Source of the DNA: Alviniconcha marisindica
Lineage: Eukaryota; Mollusca; Gastropoda; Provannidae
Direction: 5' to 3'
Length of the DNA: 64,000 nucleotides
NCBI GenBank assembly: GCA_018857735.1
Contig: JABMCL010003271.1
Coordinates: 580,001 to 644,000, forward strand
The notes under the pieces are model-generated. The model did not search any database, was not told the origin of the DNA, and saw nothing but the letters and a program-made list of their open reading frames with translations. Positions 21,957 to 36,000 of this stretch are shown one piece after another. Made by a program: the position numbers and the translations under genes. Each line of letters starts with the position of its first letter. Position 1 is the first letter of the stretch.

Positions 21957-24900
21957 GGATAGCTTTAAAAAATAAAAATCACTGTCTGTATGTCTAGCCT
22001 AATGTTGGGTTGTATGCATTTTTGTGGAAACTGCGTTTGCTATAGGCAACTTCTAAAAAGTGCAACCCCTGGATACTGGCTTTTTAATTTTTTTATCAGA
22101 TGGTGATATTGTCAATTGAACTTTCCTGGTAACAGATGTTACACAGGTCTGTATTGATTACTGGCTGTGTCATTACTACTAGATAACTAGTGCTAATACC
22201 TGCACAGACTGGTATTATCAATAGCACTGTGTTATAGTACAGTTTAATTTTACAGACTGAGCACTGATTTAAGTTAAAATAAACTGTGGACCATGTGACT
22301 GTGAGCCAGCTGTTTACTGTGTCCTGATCATTGATGACTTTCAACTGGTATCTTCTTAGACAGAGTAAGACTAATACTATAGGGTAACTGTGCTTGTGTG
22401 ATTGGTTCTGGGGTGACCTTGTATGGTTGACAGGACGTAAATTTATACCAGAACTAACCAGTTAACTTTCCTGAAGATGTGACCTTGATTAGTGATGGAA
22501 CTGACAGACCTTGTATAATAATTACTGAATGCCTACATGCCTGGTGATACTGATACAATGTTAGTTACAGATGAATCAGGGATCAGTTACTGTGTCCCTT
22601 GTGTCAAATAATATTATTATAGTAATTAGTATTAGTAAGTTTAATAGTAAATATTGTTAATGTTATAAAGTATAAAAAATATGACAACAATAATACTATA
22701 GTATATTTATTGCTCGGTTCAGTTTAAAGTATTGTTACTAGTTGTTAATATTTAAACCCCGTTGTTTGTTGATCTATTTTATGAAATGACACTTGCACAG
22801 AATGTGCTGTTCTTCCTAATTCAATCTTAGTATTAATATTAATATAATAATAACCCAGGATGTGATTCCATCCTGTTTTTCAGTGATATTTTGCTTTTAG
22901 GTTTTCTTGCACCTAATCACTGTTATTCTGTCATTGTGTTAATGAGGTCAGAAAGATTAAGTACTGCAAGTGCAAGCATACATGTGCATGATTACCTGGC
23001 TGTGACTGAGAGAAAGAGTGTGGTGGTGAGTGGGAGGGAGGTGGTCAGGGTGTGTGTGTGTGTTTATATGAGTGTGTGTGTGTGTGTTTATATCATTGTG
23101 GTGTGTGTGTGTTTATGTCACTGTGGTGAGTGTGTGTTTATATCACTGTGGTGTGTGTGTGTATGTGCTGAGAACAGGATTTTCAATAATAACCTGCATC
23201 ATTACACGATACGTATACATGCATGGTGTGTTGCAGGTTTGCTGGTGATGATCAACTGTCGCAATGTGAAATGGGTCACAAGGCTGCAAGTGATCATCAC
23301 TTCCTCCAAACTCATCGCTCTTGCCATCATCATCATCATCGGCTTCGTCTATCTTGGACAAGGTAAAGACACTGGATGTAAATGTTATTCTAAACACTGA
23401 AGATGATGCACTAATTTAACATTAACAATATAGTATATTAACAGTAACACATTAATATTGGCAAAGACCACCTCCACCACCACCCCTGTCCCATGGGTCA
23501 TGAGGAGCCGCAGCGGCAACAACACCAGTAATTTAAAATTAATAAATGACAACAACAACAACAATACTTGATTGAATTTGATGGAAAATACATTGAAATG
23601 CAAACAATGACAATGTCAATAAAACAGTTTGAAAACTAGGGAACAACAATTTGAACTTTGCAAGTGTTGTGGATTTGCTTTGTGGCATACACAAAAACAG
23701 TGTGTTGATGTGCTTGGTGTCATTTTTTGCATAGTGTCAATGCTGTCAATAAAAAAACAGTGTCATCTTGCTTGGAGAGCCCTGACCTGATGGTCACCAT
23801 TGACTGTTAAGTGATATAAATCTCAAAGCTGTTGACCTTCGCTGACTGGGCAACACACTGACTGTTTTATTGTATTTCTGAGGGCTGCCTGTTGATCATT
23901 ATTATAGATCTGTGGAAGAACCAAGTTGGAGATAAAACCCATCAGACACAAGATGTTTTAACATTTTATAGATCTGTGGAAGAACCAAGTTGGAGATAAA
24001 GCCCATCAGAGACAAGATGTTTTAACAACAATTTTAAAGAAGGATTATGTTTGTGTTAAAAGAAAAGGTACAGTAACACAAACAGTCTTGTAAGTTCTTT
24101 GCTAAGTAAGTCTGTGCATTGAGAGGGGAAGAGTTGTTGGGGGGGGGGGGGATCTTAATTTTTATGCTGAAAGGATGATTTACTGTACTCTGTAGTGTTA
24201 TGAATGCCAGTTGGGCAATGACTGAGACAGAGAGAGGGAGAGAATGCAACTGATGGAAGTTAAAGTTATATAAACTTAAAGTAAAAATTCTGTTGACAAA
24301 CTACATTGATGTTACCTAACAGACACAAATCTTTTTGGGGGACAAAAATAAAGAACTACAGAAAATGGTTTCACAAAATGACACGGTCATTTGCATAGTC
24401 ATGACAGACGGATATAAATCTTTACAACCCCAACATCAACTTTTGTTGACAGCCACCCAAAGTATAAAACAAATTACTGAAATAACTGTGTGCAGTATGG
24501 CTGTATACTGTGCTGTGCATGTGAACAGCACACAGTGAAATTATAAATCAAGGCGAATGGCCTATGCAGACTTGCATGACTGTGGAAATGGGTCAGTGGG
24601 TAAGTCTAGAGGTCCCATTATCACATAAAATATATCAGTGTCAGAGACTTGGACAGGCGTACGCCACAAGAGACACGTTTTACCAGGTTTTATGTGGTGG
24701 GTACAGTGGGTCTTCCTATTGCTACATAACAGAGAGGTTTGCAAGTCCTGGTCTCATGCTCCATTCTGTTTTGTCTGTTGAAAAAGATTGCCCTCATATG
24801 ATCTACCTCTTAGTACCTCTACCAGGTTGTGGGTTAAACACCAATTACCTACTTACTGACTGACTTACTCAGTTACTATATGAAAGAAAGCATCTTTTGA

Positions 24901-27007
24901 TCTCTGCGATGTGTGTTGCTCTGAGTCTGAGTCTGACTGTGTGGTTGACAGTTGTCTAGTTTGTTCTTTAGTCTGTCTGTTGATCCCTGTGGAGGTGGTG
25001 TGGTCAGAAGCTAGTGGTGAAGTCAGTAGGCTATTTGCGGTGGAGAGGTGGTGTGGTTGAATCCCAGTTGGGGCACTGACCTCCTCTCCCTTCTCCTTGG
25101 TCTCAGGCTCTCACTTTGGGGAGGAGGGGGAGGGGGTTCAGTGCCTAGGTCACAGGGTGTTGGTGGATTCAGAGCCTGGTTCTTTGCCTGATCCTTGTCC
25201 TTGATTGTCATTTTCAAACACCAAGGCATGTGTGTGTGTGTGTCAAAAGCTCCAGTGGTGCTGGCACTGACCTGAGTAAATGTTGCCCTGGTCGTCCTTA
25301 GTGAGGAAAACCCGCAGAGTTTCAATGCCATGTTTAATGAGGAAAGCCGTCAGAGTTTTCATGCCATGTTTAATGAGGACAGCCCTCTGAGTTTTTCATG
25401 TCATGGGCTTAATGAGGGAAGCCCACTGGGTTTTCATGCCATGTTTAATGAGGAAAGCCCTCTGAGTTTCTCATGTCAAGGGCTTAATGAGGGAAGCCTC
25501 TGAGTTTCTTTTGTCATGTCCTTAATGGGGAAAACTCACTGAGCTGAGTTTCTCATGGCATGTGCTCGGTGAGGATAGCCCTTTGAGTTTCTCATGTCAT
25601 GTGCTCAGTGAGAATAGCTGCCTGAGATCCTCATGTCATGTGCTGGTGCTTGGTGAGGAATGCCTTTTGAGTTTCTCATGTTACTCAGTGCTTAGTGAGG
25701 AAAGCCTTGAATTTCTCATCACTCATGTCATGCACTCAGTGACTGAGTTTCTCATGTCATGTGCTTGATGAGGGAATCCTTTTGAGTTTCTTTTGTTGCT
25801 CTGTGCTTAGTGAGGAATTTACCATGTCATGTGCTTTGTGAGGAAAGCCATCTTTTCTCATATCATGTCCTTGGAAAACAACCTGCTGAATTTTGCATGC
25901 TAGCTTCCTTAGTGGGAGAAGCCCACAATTTGCATGTTATTATATTCTTAGTGAGGAAAGTCCCTTGGAGTTTTCTAATGTCATGTGCTTAGTGGGGAAA
26001 GCCCTCTGAGTTTTTTATGTTATGTCCTTTGTGCTGAAGGAAAGACCTTAGAGTTTCTCATGTCATGTCCTTTGTGCTGAAGGAAAGCCGTCTGAGTTTC
26101 TCATGTCATGTCCTTTGTGCTGAAGGAAAGCCGCCTGAGTTTCTCATGTCATGTCCTTTGTGCTAAAGGAAAGCCCTCTGACTCTTGAGTCTGAGTTTCT
26201 CATGTCATGTCCTTTGTGCTGAAGGAAAGCCCTCTGACTGAGTCTGAGTTTCTCATGTCATGTCCTTCGTGCTGAAGGAAAACCCTCTGACTCTTGAGTC
26301 TGAGTTTCTCATGTCATGTCCTTCGTGCTGAAGGAAAACCCTCTGACTCTTGAGTCTGAGTTTCTCATGTCATGTCCTTCGTGCTGAAGGAAAACCCTGG
26401 GACTTGGAGTCTGAGTACTGAAACTGAATGAAAAGCTGGGAAAGAACAGTACTGAAGAGCTGGCAAAGACAATAATTAGTCAAAAGAAGCATTGGAGAAA
26501 CAAGACTGTTGAACTTCATTAGACTAGAGAGAGAGAGAGAGAAAAAGCAGTGTTGGCTTATAACTGCCTGTCTCTGCCTGGGAATAATTGATCAATATGC
26601 AGAGAAAATTAGGTCAGAAAGTGATTAAGTGTGTCAGTAAGTGAATAACTGAATAAGCATCATTATCAAAGCATTTCATTTTCAGCAATGGTTGAAAACA
26701 ACTTACTTGTAAAGAGGAACAAAAGTAAAGGTCTCCTGACTCCTGTACAATGTGAATAGCTGGCTGGTTTTTTTTTGTTTTGTTTTTGAGGGGTGGGGGT
26801 AGGTGGGATCTTTTAGTCAGTGCTCAAAGTCAAAGATGGCAGCCTTGGGGACTGTGGTCACATAATGTACACAGTACTACAACATAAATGAATGTTTTTG
26901 TTTTTTTAACAGTAGAATACTGTGGTTTGTACAATGGAGGGAGGGGGGGGAAGACTGGTTAGGACAGCAGAAAATGTTAACCAGTGTCAAAATGTCTAAG
27001 TACTCTG

Positions 27008-27048
<41 letters not shown>

Positions 27049-30000
27049 AAGAGAGAGAGAAAGTGAGTGTGTGTGACAGCATGAGTGTACTGGTGACAGT
27101 AAATGAGAGAGTGTGGTGACATCCAGTTTTATTTCCTGCTTGGGGGGGGGGCAGGCGGGCGGGCTGGCTGGCTGTTGTGACTTGGTGGACTGGGCTTTGG
27201 TGGGTTGGGGTTCAGTGAGTGTAAAGGTCAGTGGAGGACAGATGAGGTCCTAGCACTTGGCCTAGGGAACATGTGACCTTGATGCACTAGCTGCTGTGGG
27301 CTTCTGTCCAAAGGTTTCGTGCTCACAAGCAGTTTCAACTGGGTGTTGACCAGAAATATGTTGGATTATCCCACTCAGTAGCTCTGTTAGTCAGTTACTT
27401 GGTACACTTGCATTTTAGGCAGTCTTTTAAATCATTCATCACCTCTGAACCTACTTACAGTGGCTGGATTAATTAGACACGTTCGTCTTGTGGTATTCAT
27501 TTTTTGCAATTGTAAAATAAAATTAACAGACCTGCTAAAGTTACCATATAGGTAACTTTAGCAGGTCTGTTAATTTTATTTCTCTCTTTTTGTCCTTTGG
27601 CAGCTGAAACCATTGCACAAGTGTTTTTTTCTCTCACTTAACCATGAAATATAACACTCGCCTGTGTTGATGAGGATAGCCCTAAATTATTAGTTCCCAA
27701 GTCAGTGCTTTCATTGGGCCCTCCATTTCAGAAAGAACAGAGGCAGAATCATCAGGGTAAATTTATTTCCACAATGTTTCTTTCACATATGAGCACATCT
27801 TCTGTCTTTTCTGACTAGTCTGAGTCATAAAAACTTTGACACTGACACTGTGACAGGAAGTTTTTGTCAAAGTTAAACTGTGTGTGGTTAAATGTGTGTG
27901 TGTGTGTGCAAGGAATACAATATTATGACTAGATGTAATTTATTATTTTTGATGTTTTAAGGTATACATTATTGTTGATCTTGTGTGCTCACACTTGTCG
28001 GTGAGATACAGCGCTATAGAAATGACAGGTATTATTATTATGATTATTATTAAAGGCCTTTACTGTTTTAGACCTGGCTTCTGACTTCAGAGTCTGATCA
28101 CAAGACACTGATTCAGTTGAATGTGGGGGGATGACCTGTAGTGGACTTTATGTACCTTGTATTAACTCACATATGCTCATAATATGCTCATCGTATGCTC
28201 ATAATATGTAACTGAATGATGTATGGCATGTGTTCATCTGGTGCTGTGAGCATGCTATGTTTTGTGTGGAAATTCTCATGTATAAGTTTCACTCACTCAT
28301 TCATGCCTATATATATATGTATATATATGTATAAATAATGCCTGTAATTTGATATCTATTCATCAGTAGCTTAGCAAGGACTAGTTGTTAGACAGGTTTT
28401 TGACTGAACCTAAACTACAATCCTTGTAAAATAAAGTTTTCGAGTTCGAGTTCACATACCTGGTGAGAGTTACTGTGGGCCACACAGCTCTTTGCTTTTG
28501 TGTTTATGTGATGCCTTTTTACTTGTTTGAGCACTACATTCCCCTGTTTTCTTGGGGAAATGGCACTTTGAAAAAGTGTTTAATTATTATGAATATGAGT
28601 ATCATTTGCTTGTTGATTGAAGACATGAAGTTTGAATAGTTTTCCCCTTTTGGTGTTTTCTATTTCTGCAGTGCAGTTTTGATTATAAAAATATTAAAAA
28701 TAAACCAACTCAACTTAGTGAATACGGGCCGCTGTATTGGTAATTTATACGTTATTGATTACATTTAAAGCCAGCTTCAGGGTAAAACAATGAAAAGGGT
28801 TGGAACAGTTACGCTGACAAGGACGCAGCCACTGGTACAGAGTAGCTAGGCTCAGACCTGTCCCAAAGGGCAGCACCATGGTTCATTCATGGAGGAAACA
28901 ATCCATTTGGACAGTAAAGTATACCAGAAAGTGAACTTCAGAGATGATCTGGGCCCACACATTTACAGGATGAAGAGCAAATAGCCTGTTGTGTTGATCA
29001 TGCCTATCGTCTAAGCGGTGATGACACAAACATGTTGGCACATGTGCAGTGCAGATAGGACTATTTGGCTGGCCTAAATGCATTTAAAGTTATGGACATA
29101 TTTTTTGACACTTATCGATTTCAGCAGCCTAAATGCCATTTTACTTATGTATATATATTATATATGGCTGCTCTGAATCAGATGCACTTGTGTGCAATGG
29201 CTGGAGTATTGCTGAGAAAGTGTGTGTGTGGGGTGTGTTGTTTTATTTGTACTGCTGGACAAGACTGCCTTTGTCAAAATGGCATTTAGAATTAGATGCA
29301 TTTGTGTTTGCTGACTGGCCAGTCTTCACCTTGTTACTGTGCAGGCAATGTGGAGTCCTTTGAGAATGCCTTTGAAGATTCTGACTTCAGTGCTGGCGCC
29401 ATTGCTCTGTCTTTCTACTCAGGCTTCTGGGCCTACAGTGGATGGTATGTTGTGTGTGTGTGTGGGTTCGTTGCTGACTTGTGAAATGAACACAAATAAA
29501 TGACATGAAAAATAGTGTGCATGTGTCCTTTCCATATGCAGGCATTCATATATGTGCAAGCTTGCATGTATCTGTTTGTGTGCAAATTTATACATGTGTG
29601 TTTGTGCGTTTTAGACTTTTATTGATCATCAAGTTTTATAAACCCAAACATTTCAGAATTGTGTGAACAGTGTTTTAGTATACATCAGTTGTAAGAAGTA
29701 ATCCCCTGAGGAAGGCAGCTGTGCCAGAAATTTTGGACATTTTAAAGACGACTTAATTTTCTTTGAATTTCTCAGTTGGGGAAGGGGGGTTGCAGGGTGG
29801 CATGTGCATGAAATAGCTGCATGCATACATGTTATGTGTTCGTATGTTTGTGTCTGTGTGTGTTTGGAACCTGTCAGATGATGTATTCTTTCACCTTTTG
29901 GCTTGCAGGAGCTATCTGAACTTCTTGACAGAAGAGTTGGTTGAACCGCACAAGTGAGTGAAGTCTTTAAAAAAACTACCACAAACCTCATCCAATGACA

Positions 30001-33000
30001 GGGTTCGCACGGTTTTTGAAGGTCTTTAAAAGTTTGGGGGAGATTTAGGATACACATTTCAAGGCTGTGAAAGTTTGTGAATTTTGTGGTTTCAGAATGC
30101 CGGGAAAAAACTATCAGCTTATCGGTCAGAAACTGCATTTCCAAGACTGAACAGTACTCAGTAGTGTTTTTTTTGTTGCTGTGCGAAATCACAAAGAATG
30201 CACTTCCTGTCAGTTTTCACTGATAGAGTGTGTCGGCCATTGGCTACCCTAAAGGATGCGCCTCTATACCGGATGTGTGGAAGAGTTGTTTTTCTGTGCC
30301 AGGTTTTGTAAAAAGATTTGTGAATTTGAAAGGATTTTTATGTATGAACCCTGCATGACACTGTTAATTGGTTTATTTCTTCAATTTTGTGTACAACACA
30401 TGTGACGTGCTTTGGCTGGAAATGAATCCATTTAAACTTGATAGGAACTGAATTATTTCCATGTGCATTTTGGCCAGTAATCAAAGTGAATTTGTTGATG
30501 TGCGATGTGTGTATAGAAATCTTCCTCATGCTAAAGTTTTAATGGATTTGTTTCTGGAATGTCTTTTAATATTGACTCTTTAGCGTGATTTGTTGATACA
30601 GGGTTTGCATTAACCAGTAATTTCCAGTATTTTATTGGTTAAAATCAGTAGTAGATAACGGAAAAATATGCAGCACTCTGTCTGACGTACTGGCCGTTAA
30701 TTTGACTGACCGCTTGTTTTTCAGTTCTCAAAAACAACAACTGTTTCTTGCTCACTCTTTAGCATGATTTACTGACACAGAGTTTGCGTTAACCAGTAGG
30801 TTCCAGTATTTTAGTATTTTTACTGGTTAAAATCGGTAAATAACAGAAAAATATTCAGCACTCAGTCAGGCTGTTAGTTTGACTTGCTGGTGGTGGTTTT
30901 TCAGTTCTCAAAAGAAAAAGAAGAAAGAAAAGTGTGTTTCTGTGCTTTGATGAACTGTGTTTTCACCATGGTATTATTACTGTTACCTTTATGGTTGACT
31001 GGGCATCAAGCGTGGAAAATCGGGAATAATATTTTTCATAATTTGTGTCATGCTTCCATCAGAAATCTGCCCCGCGCTATCATGATCTCCATGTGCACTG
31101 TGATCTGTGTCTACCTGGTGGCCAACATTGCCTATCTGGGCGTTCTCTCCGCCCCGCAGATGACGCAGTCTACTGCAGTGGCTGTTGTGAGTGTCTCCCA
31201 GAACATGGACTGTCTTTATGATGCGATTGTCATGATATAACCGTAATGGTTGACTGGGAATGAACCACCAAATTATTTACTCACTTTTATGATGCGGCAT
31301 TCAGCTTGAATCAGGTTGAGTTTTGATAGACAACAGAGATTTGCTACTGAGAAAATTTAGTTGGGGCTTGTTTTATTTGATCAGTACATCATGTATTGCA
31401 GATTAATTTGTCAAATTTGTTGATGATTTCCTGGATCTAAGCTCAGGACCTGGAGTAAGATGTGTAAGGTGTGCCTGATGTATGCCAGTTAAAGATTTTC
31501 TTTGTGTGTAAATATTTTTTTTGTGTGTGTGTTGTGTTTATAGGTTTTATTTAGTAACGCTAACAGCAAATGTTGGTCAGCTATAAGCCTGGCAGTCTCT
31601 TGAAAATGAGGAATCTTTAATAAGTGTATTACTTTGTTTTTGATGTTTTTTTTCACTTGCAGACCTTTGCGGAGCGGACAATGGGTGTCATGCAGTGGCT
31701 GATGCCTATCCTGATTGCTATCTCTGTGTTGGGAACAATCAACGGCACCATTCTATCCATGTCAAGGTAAGGCTGTTCTGACTATACTATCCTGATCTCT
31801 GTGTCGGGAACAGTCAACAGCACCATGCTATCCAGGTCAGGGTACAGCTGTCTTGACTGTACAGTGATCACAATACTTATCCTGATCTCAGTGTGTGTTT
31901 TGGGAACAATCAACAACACCATTCTAACCATGTCACATAGTACGGCTGTTCTGACTGCCTGTGTCATGGTTGGACTGTTTTGGCATTTCTTGGTGATGGA
32001 AGATACAGCGCTAGCTTTTTGACCCATTGTGGTCAAGGTACAGTGTTTTGTTATATCCATCCCTGTTCAACGAAGGCTATACTGATGGCCATTTTACAGA
32101 GATTTCAGTGACAGGTGATTTCCTTGGCTACTTTCCAGAGATTTCAGTGACAGGTGACTTCTTTGGCTACTTTCCAGAGATTTCAGTGACAGGTGGCTTC
32201 CTTGGCCACTGTCCAGAGATTTCAGTGGCAGGTGGCTTCCTTGGCCACCGTCCAGAGATTTCAGTGACCGGTGACTTCCTTGGCCACCGTCCAGAGATTT
32301 CAGTGACCGGTGACTTCCTTGGCCACCGTCCAGAGATTTCAGTGACCGGTGACTTCCTTGGCCACCGTCCAGAGATTTCAGTGACCGGTGACTTCCTTGG
32401 CCACCGTCCAGAGATTTCAGTGACCGGTGACTTCCTTGGCCACCGTCCAGAGATTTCAGTGACCGGTGACTTCCTTGGCCACCGTCCAGAGATTTCAGTG
32501 ACCGGTGACTTCCTTGGCCACCGTCCAGAGATTTCAGTGACCGGTGACTTCCTTGGCCACCGTCCAGAGATTTCAGTGACAGGTGACTTCCTTGGCCACC
32601 GTCCAGAGATTTCAGTGACAGGTGACTTCCTTGGCCACTGTCCAGAGATTTCAGTGACTGGTGATTACCATGGACAGTTGGCTCAGCTCCGGAAAAACGT
32701 AGAGACTGAAGAAACTGATCTATGCAAATTGTGTGTTGCAGGTTATTTTTCATTGGGGCCCAGAACAACCACATGCCGCTGTTCATGTCCATGGTCCAGT
32801 TCAAGTACATGACACCTGCCACCTCCCTCGTTGTCATTGTAAGTCAGATAGTGGAATGGAGAGCTTCCTTCAGAGTGCCTGGCTTCCCATTTTTGTTGCC
32901 TTATTCTTGTATAAATTGCTGAACAAAACCTTAGCAGTACTAAACAGGCCCTCTTTTCCATTTATGATGATGTTTTTTTCTACAGCTAGGAGTTTTTGTA

Positions 33001-36000
33001 CAGTGTTTTCATGGGAGTATGTTTCTCAGCAGCGCTCCTGAATTTAGCGTGCTTGTACATTAGCAGCAGACAAGAGTGTGATTTTGCAGGAGTTGTTTCC
33101 TCTCTTCAGCTTTCAAGAAGCCTTAAGAGTTAAGACATTAGCAGCAGACAAGAGTGTGATTTTGCAGGAGTAATTTCCTCTCTTCAGCTTTCAAGAAGCA
33201 TTAAGAGTTAAGACTCCAGTTTGGGGGTAAGATCTAAAGATGTTTTGCACAGTGATTCAGCCGGTAAGGAACAGCTTAGGAAATGGGCGGAAATGCTCAG
33301 ACTGGATGTAATTCTGGAGGCTTTGCCTCTGGGACCCTGTTCTTTTCTCCCCCCCCCCCCCCTCCCCCCCACCAGCTGCTTCCTGCTCACATTACTACGG
33401 ACCCCACCCCCCCCCCCCCCACTCTCACCCCCCCCAGGGGCTTCCTTCTGATCTTATAGTTATACATCCCCCTGGACTCCATCCCCACCACCCCTGTCCC
33501 TTGATCTTACCTATGCAACCCCTTGAACCTCAAACATTTTCAGTCAGAACTGTATTCACTGACCTAGCTTGCCAGTCTCATCCTTAAGCCCGTTCTTAAT
33601 TGGGCGAACTTTTCTTCGCGAACCTAGTTGGAAGTATTTGTCGAAGCTATATTTGGGGTCCAAAAAGCTTCACTCAACATGTTCTGGGAACATTCGCCCT
33701 ATTCGATGATCATTGCCTCTGATTGGCTGAGAGCAGAGCTCTCCTGTGAATGAAGAAAAAATAAAAATGGATGACAGTGTTGCTAGGTTCTTCTCTCGCT
33801 TCGGAGGGAATTTGTTTATTTGTTGACTTGTGGGAGGCGCAGCCTTGTCTCGGAAACCCAGAATGAGATAGTAGTTAGTTGAATTACCCTGTGAGGGATG
33901 ATTAAAGTATATTGACTTGACCTGACTTGACTTTAGCCTACATTTTCGATCATGCTGTCTGCTGCGCGTCTGCCGCAAGTTCGGGCCAAAGCTTGCATCT
34001 CATTACGAGCCAGTTGAGAACGAAGTAAAGTTTGGACTGTCTGAACCATGTTCGGCGAACTAAAAGTTCAATTAAGAAACGAATTATAGTTCGTCGAAGT
34101 GTCCGAAGTATGTTTGGCGAACAAACATTCGCCCAGTTAAGAATGGACTTTAGTTTTGCTCACCAGAGTGGGGGCTGTGTGCAGTGCCTCTTTGCTGTTA
34201 CCTTGAGTGATTCCTAGTGGTGATGGCTGAGATTTTTGTGTATGCAGCTTCCCCACCCCCCACCCTCCTTCTGTGCTGCTGTATTCAGTACCTGACTGAC
34301 TGTTGCAGCTGTTCCAGATTGACTGTTGCAGCGGTGTTGCTTGTTTCTGTGTTGACCTCGTAGGTTGACCATGTTGCAGCTGCCCCCCGATAGCGTTCTG
34401 CTGTTCACCTCCCGGATTGACTGTTGTCGCAGCTCCCGGTAGTGTTCGCCTCCTGGACTGACTTTTTTGCCGCGGCCCCATTGATAGTGTTCACCTCCCA
34501 GATTAATGTTGTTGCCGCAGCCGCCAGTAGTGTTCACCTCCTGGATTAACTTTGTCCCTGATAGTGTTCACTTCTCTGAATGACCTTGTTGCCTCTGCCC
34601 TCAATAGAGTTCACCTCCCAGAATGACCTTGTTGCCGCTGCCCCTGATAGAGCTCACCTCCCAGAAGGACTTTTTGCTGCTGCCCCGGATAGTGTTCACC
34701 TCCCAGAATGACTGTTGCCGCTGCCCCTGATAGAGTTCACCTCCCAGAATGACTTTGTTGCCGCTGCCCCAGATAGAGTTCACCTCCCAGAATGACTGTT
34801 AATGCTGCTCCTGATAGAGTTCACCTCCCAGAATGACTTTGTTGCTGCTGCCCCGGATAGTGTTCACCTCCCAGAATGACTGTTGCTGCTGCTCCTGATA
34901 GTGTTCACCTCCCAGAATGACGTTGTTGCTGCTGCCCCTGATAGAGTTCACCTCCCAGAATGACTTTGTTGCTGCTGCCCCGGATAGTGTTCACCTCCCA
35001 GAATGACTTTGTTGCCGCTGCCCCTGATAGAGTTCACCTCCCAGAATGACTGTTAATGCTGCCCCTGATAGAGTTCACCTCCCAGAATGACTGTTAATGC
35101 TGCTCTTGATAGTGTTCACCTCCCAGAATGAATTTGTTGCTGCTGCCCCTGACAGTGTTCACCTCCCAGAATGACTTTGTTGCTGCTGCCCCTGATAGTG
35201 TTCACCTCCCAGAATGACTGTTGTTGCTGCCCCTGATAGTGTTCACCTCCCAGAATGACTTTGTTGCTGCTGCCCCGGATAGTGTTCACCTCCCAGAATG
35301 ACATGACCTTGTTGCCACTGCCCCTGATAGAGTTCACCTCCCAGAATGACCTTGTTGCCACTGCCCCTGATAGAGTTCACCTCCCAGAATGACTGTTACT
35401 GCTGCTCCTGATAGTGTTCACCTCCCAGAATGACTTTGTTGCTGCTGCCCCTGATAGTGTTCACCTCCTAGAATGACTGTTGCTGCTGCCTCTGATAGTG
35501 TTCACCTCCCAGAATGACTTTGTTGCGGCTGCCTCTGATAGTGTTCACCTCCCAGAATGAATTATTGCCGCTGCCCCTGATAGCATGTTCACCTGATTGT
35601 TTCTGTTGCAGCTGTCCTTGGTACTGTGTTACCAAGCGTCAGGGGACATCTGGTACCTGATTGAGATGGAAGGGTTTGGCTTTGCGTCAGTGCTGACCAT
35701 GGTGTTTGCTGGCCAGGTGTACCTGAGGTACAAAGAGCCCAACCTGCATCGACCCATCAAAGTAAGGGGCTATTCGCTAAGAGGGTTGTGGGTTCAGAGT
35801 ATAATAATAATGAAATTTGTCTGTTCTTCTCATACAGTGCTGATCCCAGACAACATTGGAAGTTCATGCATTACAACAAGACTAGTAATAATTAATACAT
35901 TGTAATACATAAAAAACGAGCTTGCTTGATTCCCCCCTCTCCCTTCCCCACTCCTAATGTCCCATTCACACACACATACGTACATGCACACACACGCGTA

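Noticed and set aside
22891..23236. Upstream extension of SLC7 exon 2
   Set aside because: The frame is open but translates a GT-rich intron (Cys-Val runs), and a consensus acceptor at 23236 restores the family alignment.
32027..32837. Long open frames on both strands (261 and 247 aa) with a 13-residue peptide repeat
   Set aside because: They come from a 39-bp minisatellite within an intron; a unit divisible by 3 keeps all frames open. The SLC7 exon 7 acceptor sits just downstream and the frames do not splice in phase usefully.
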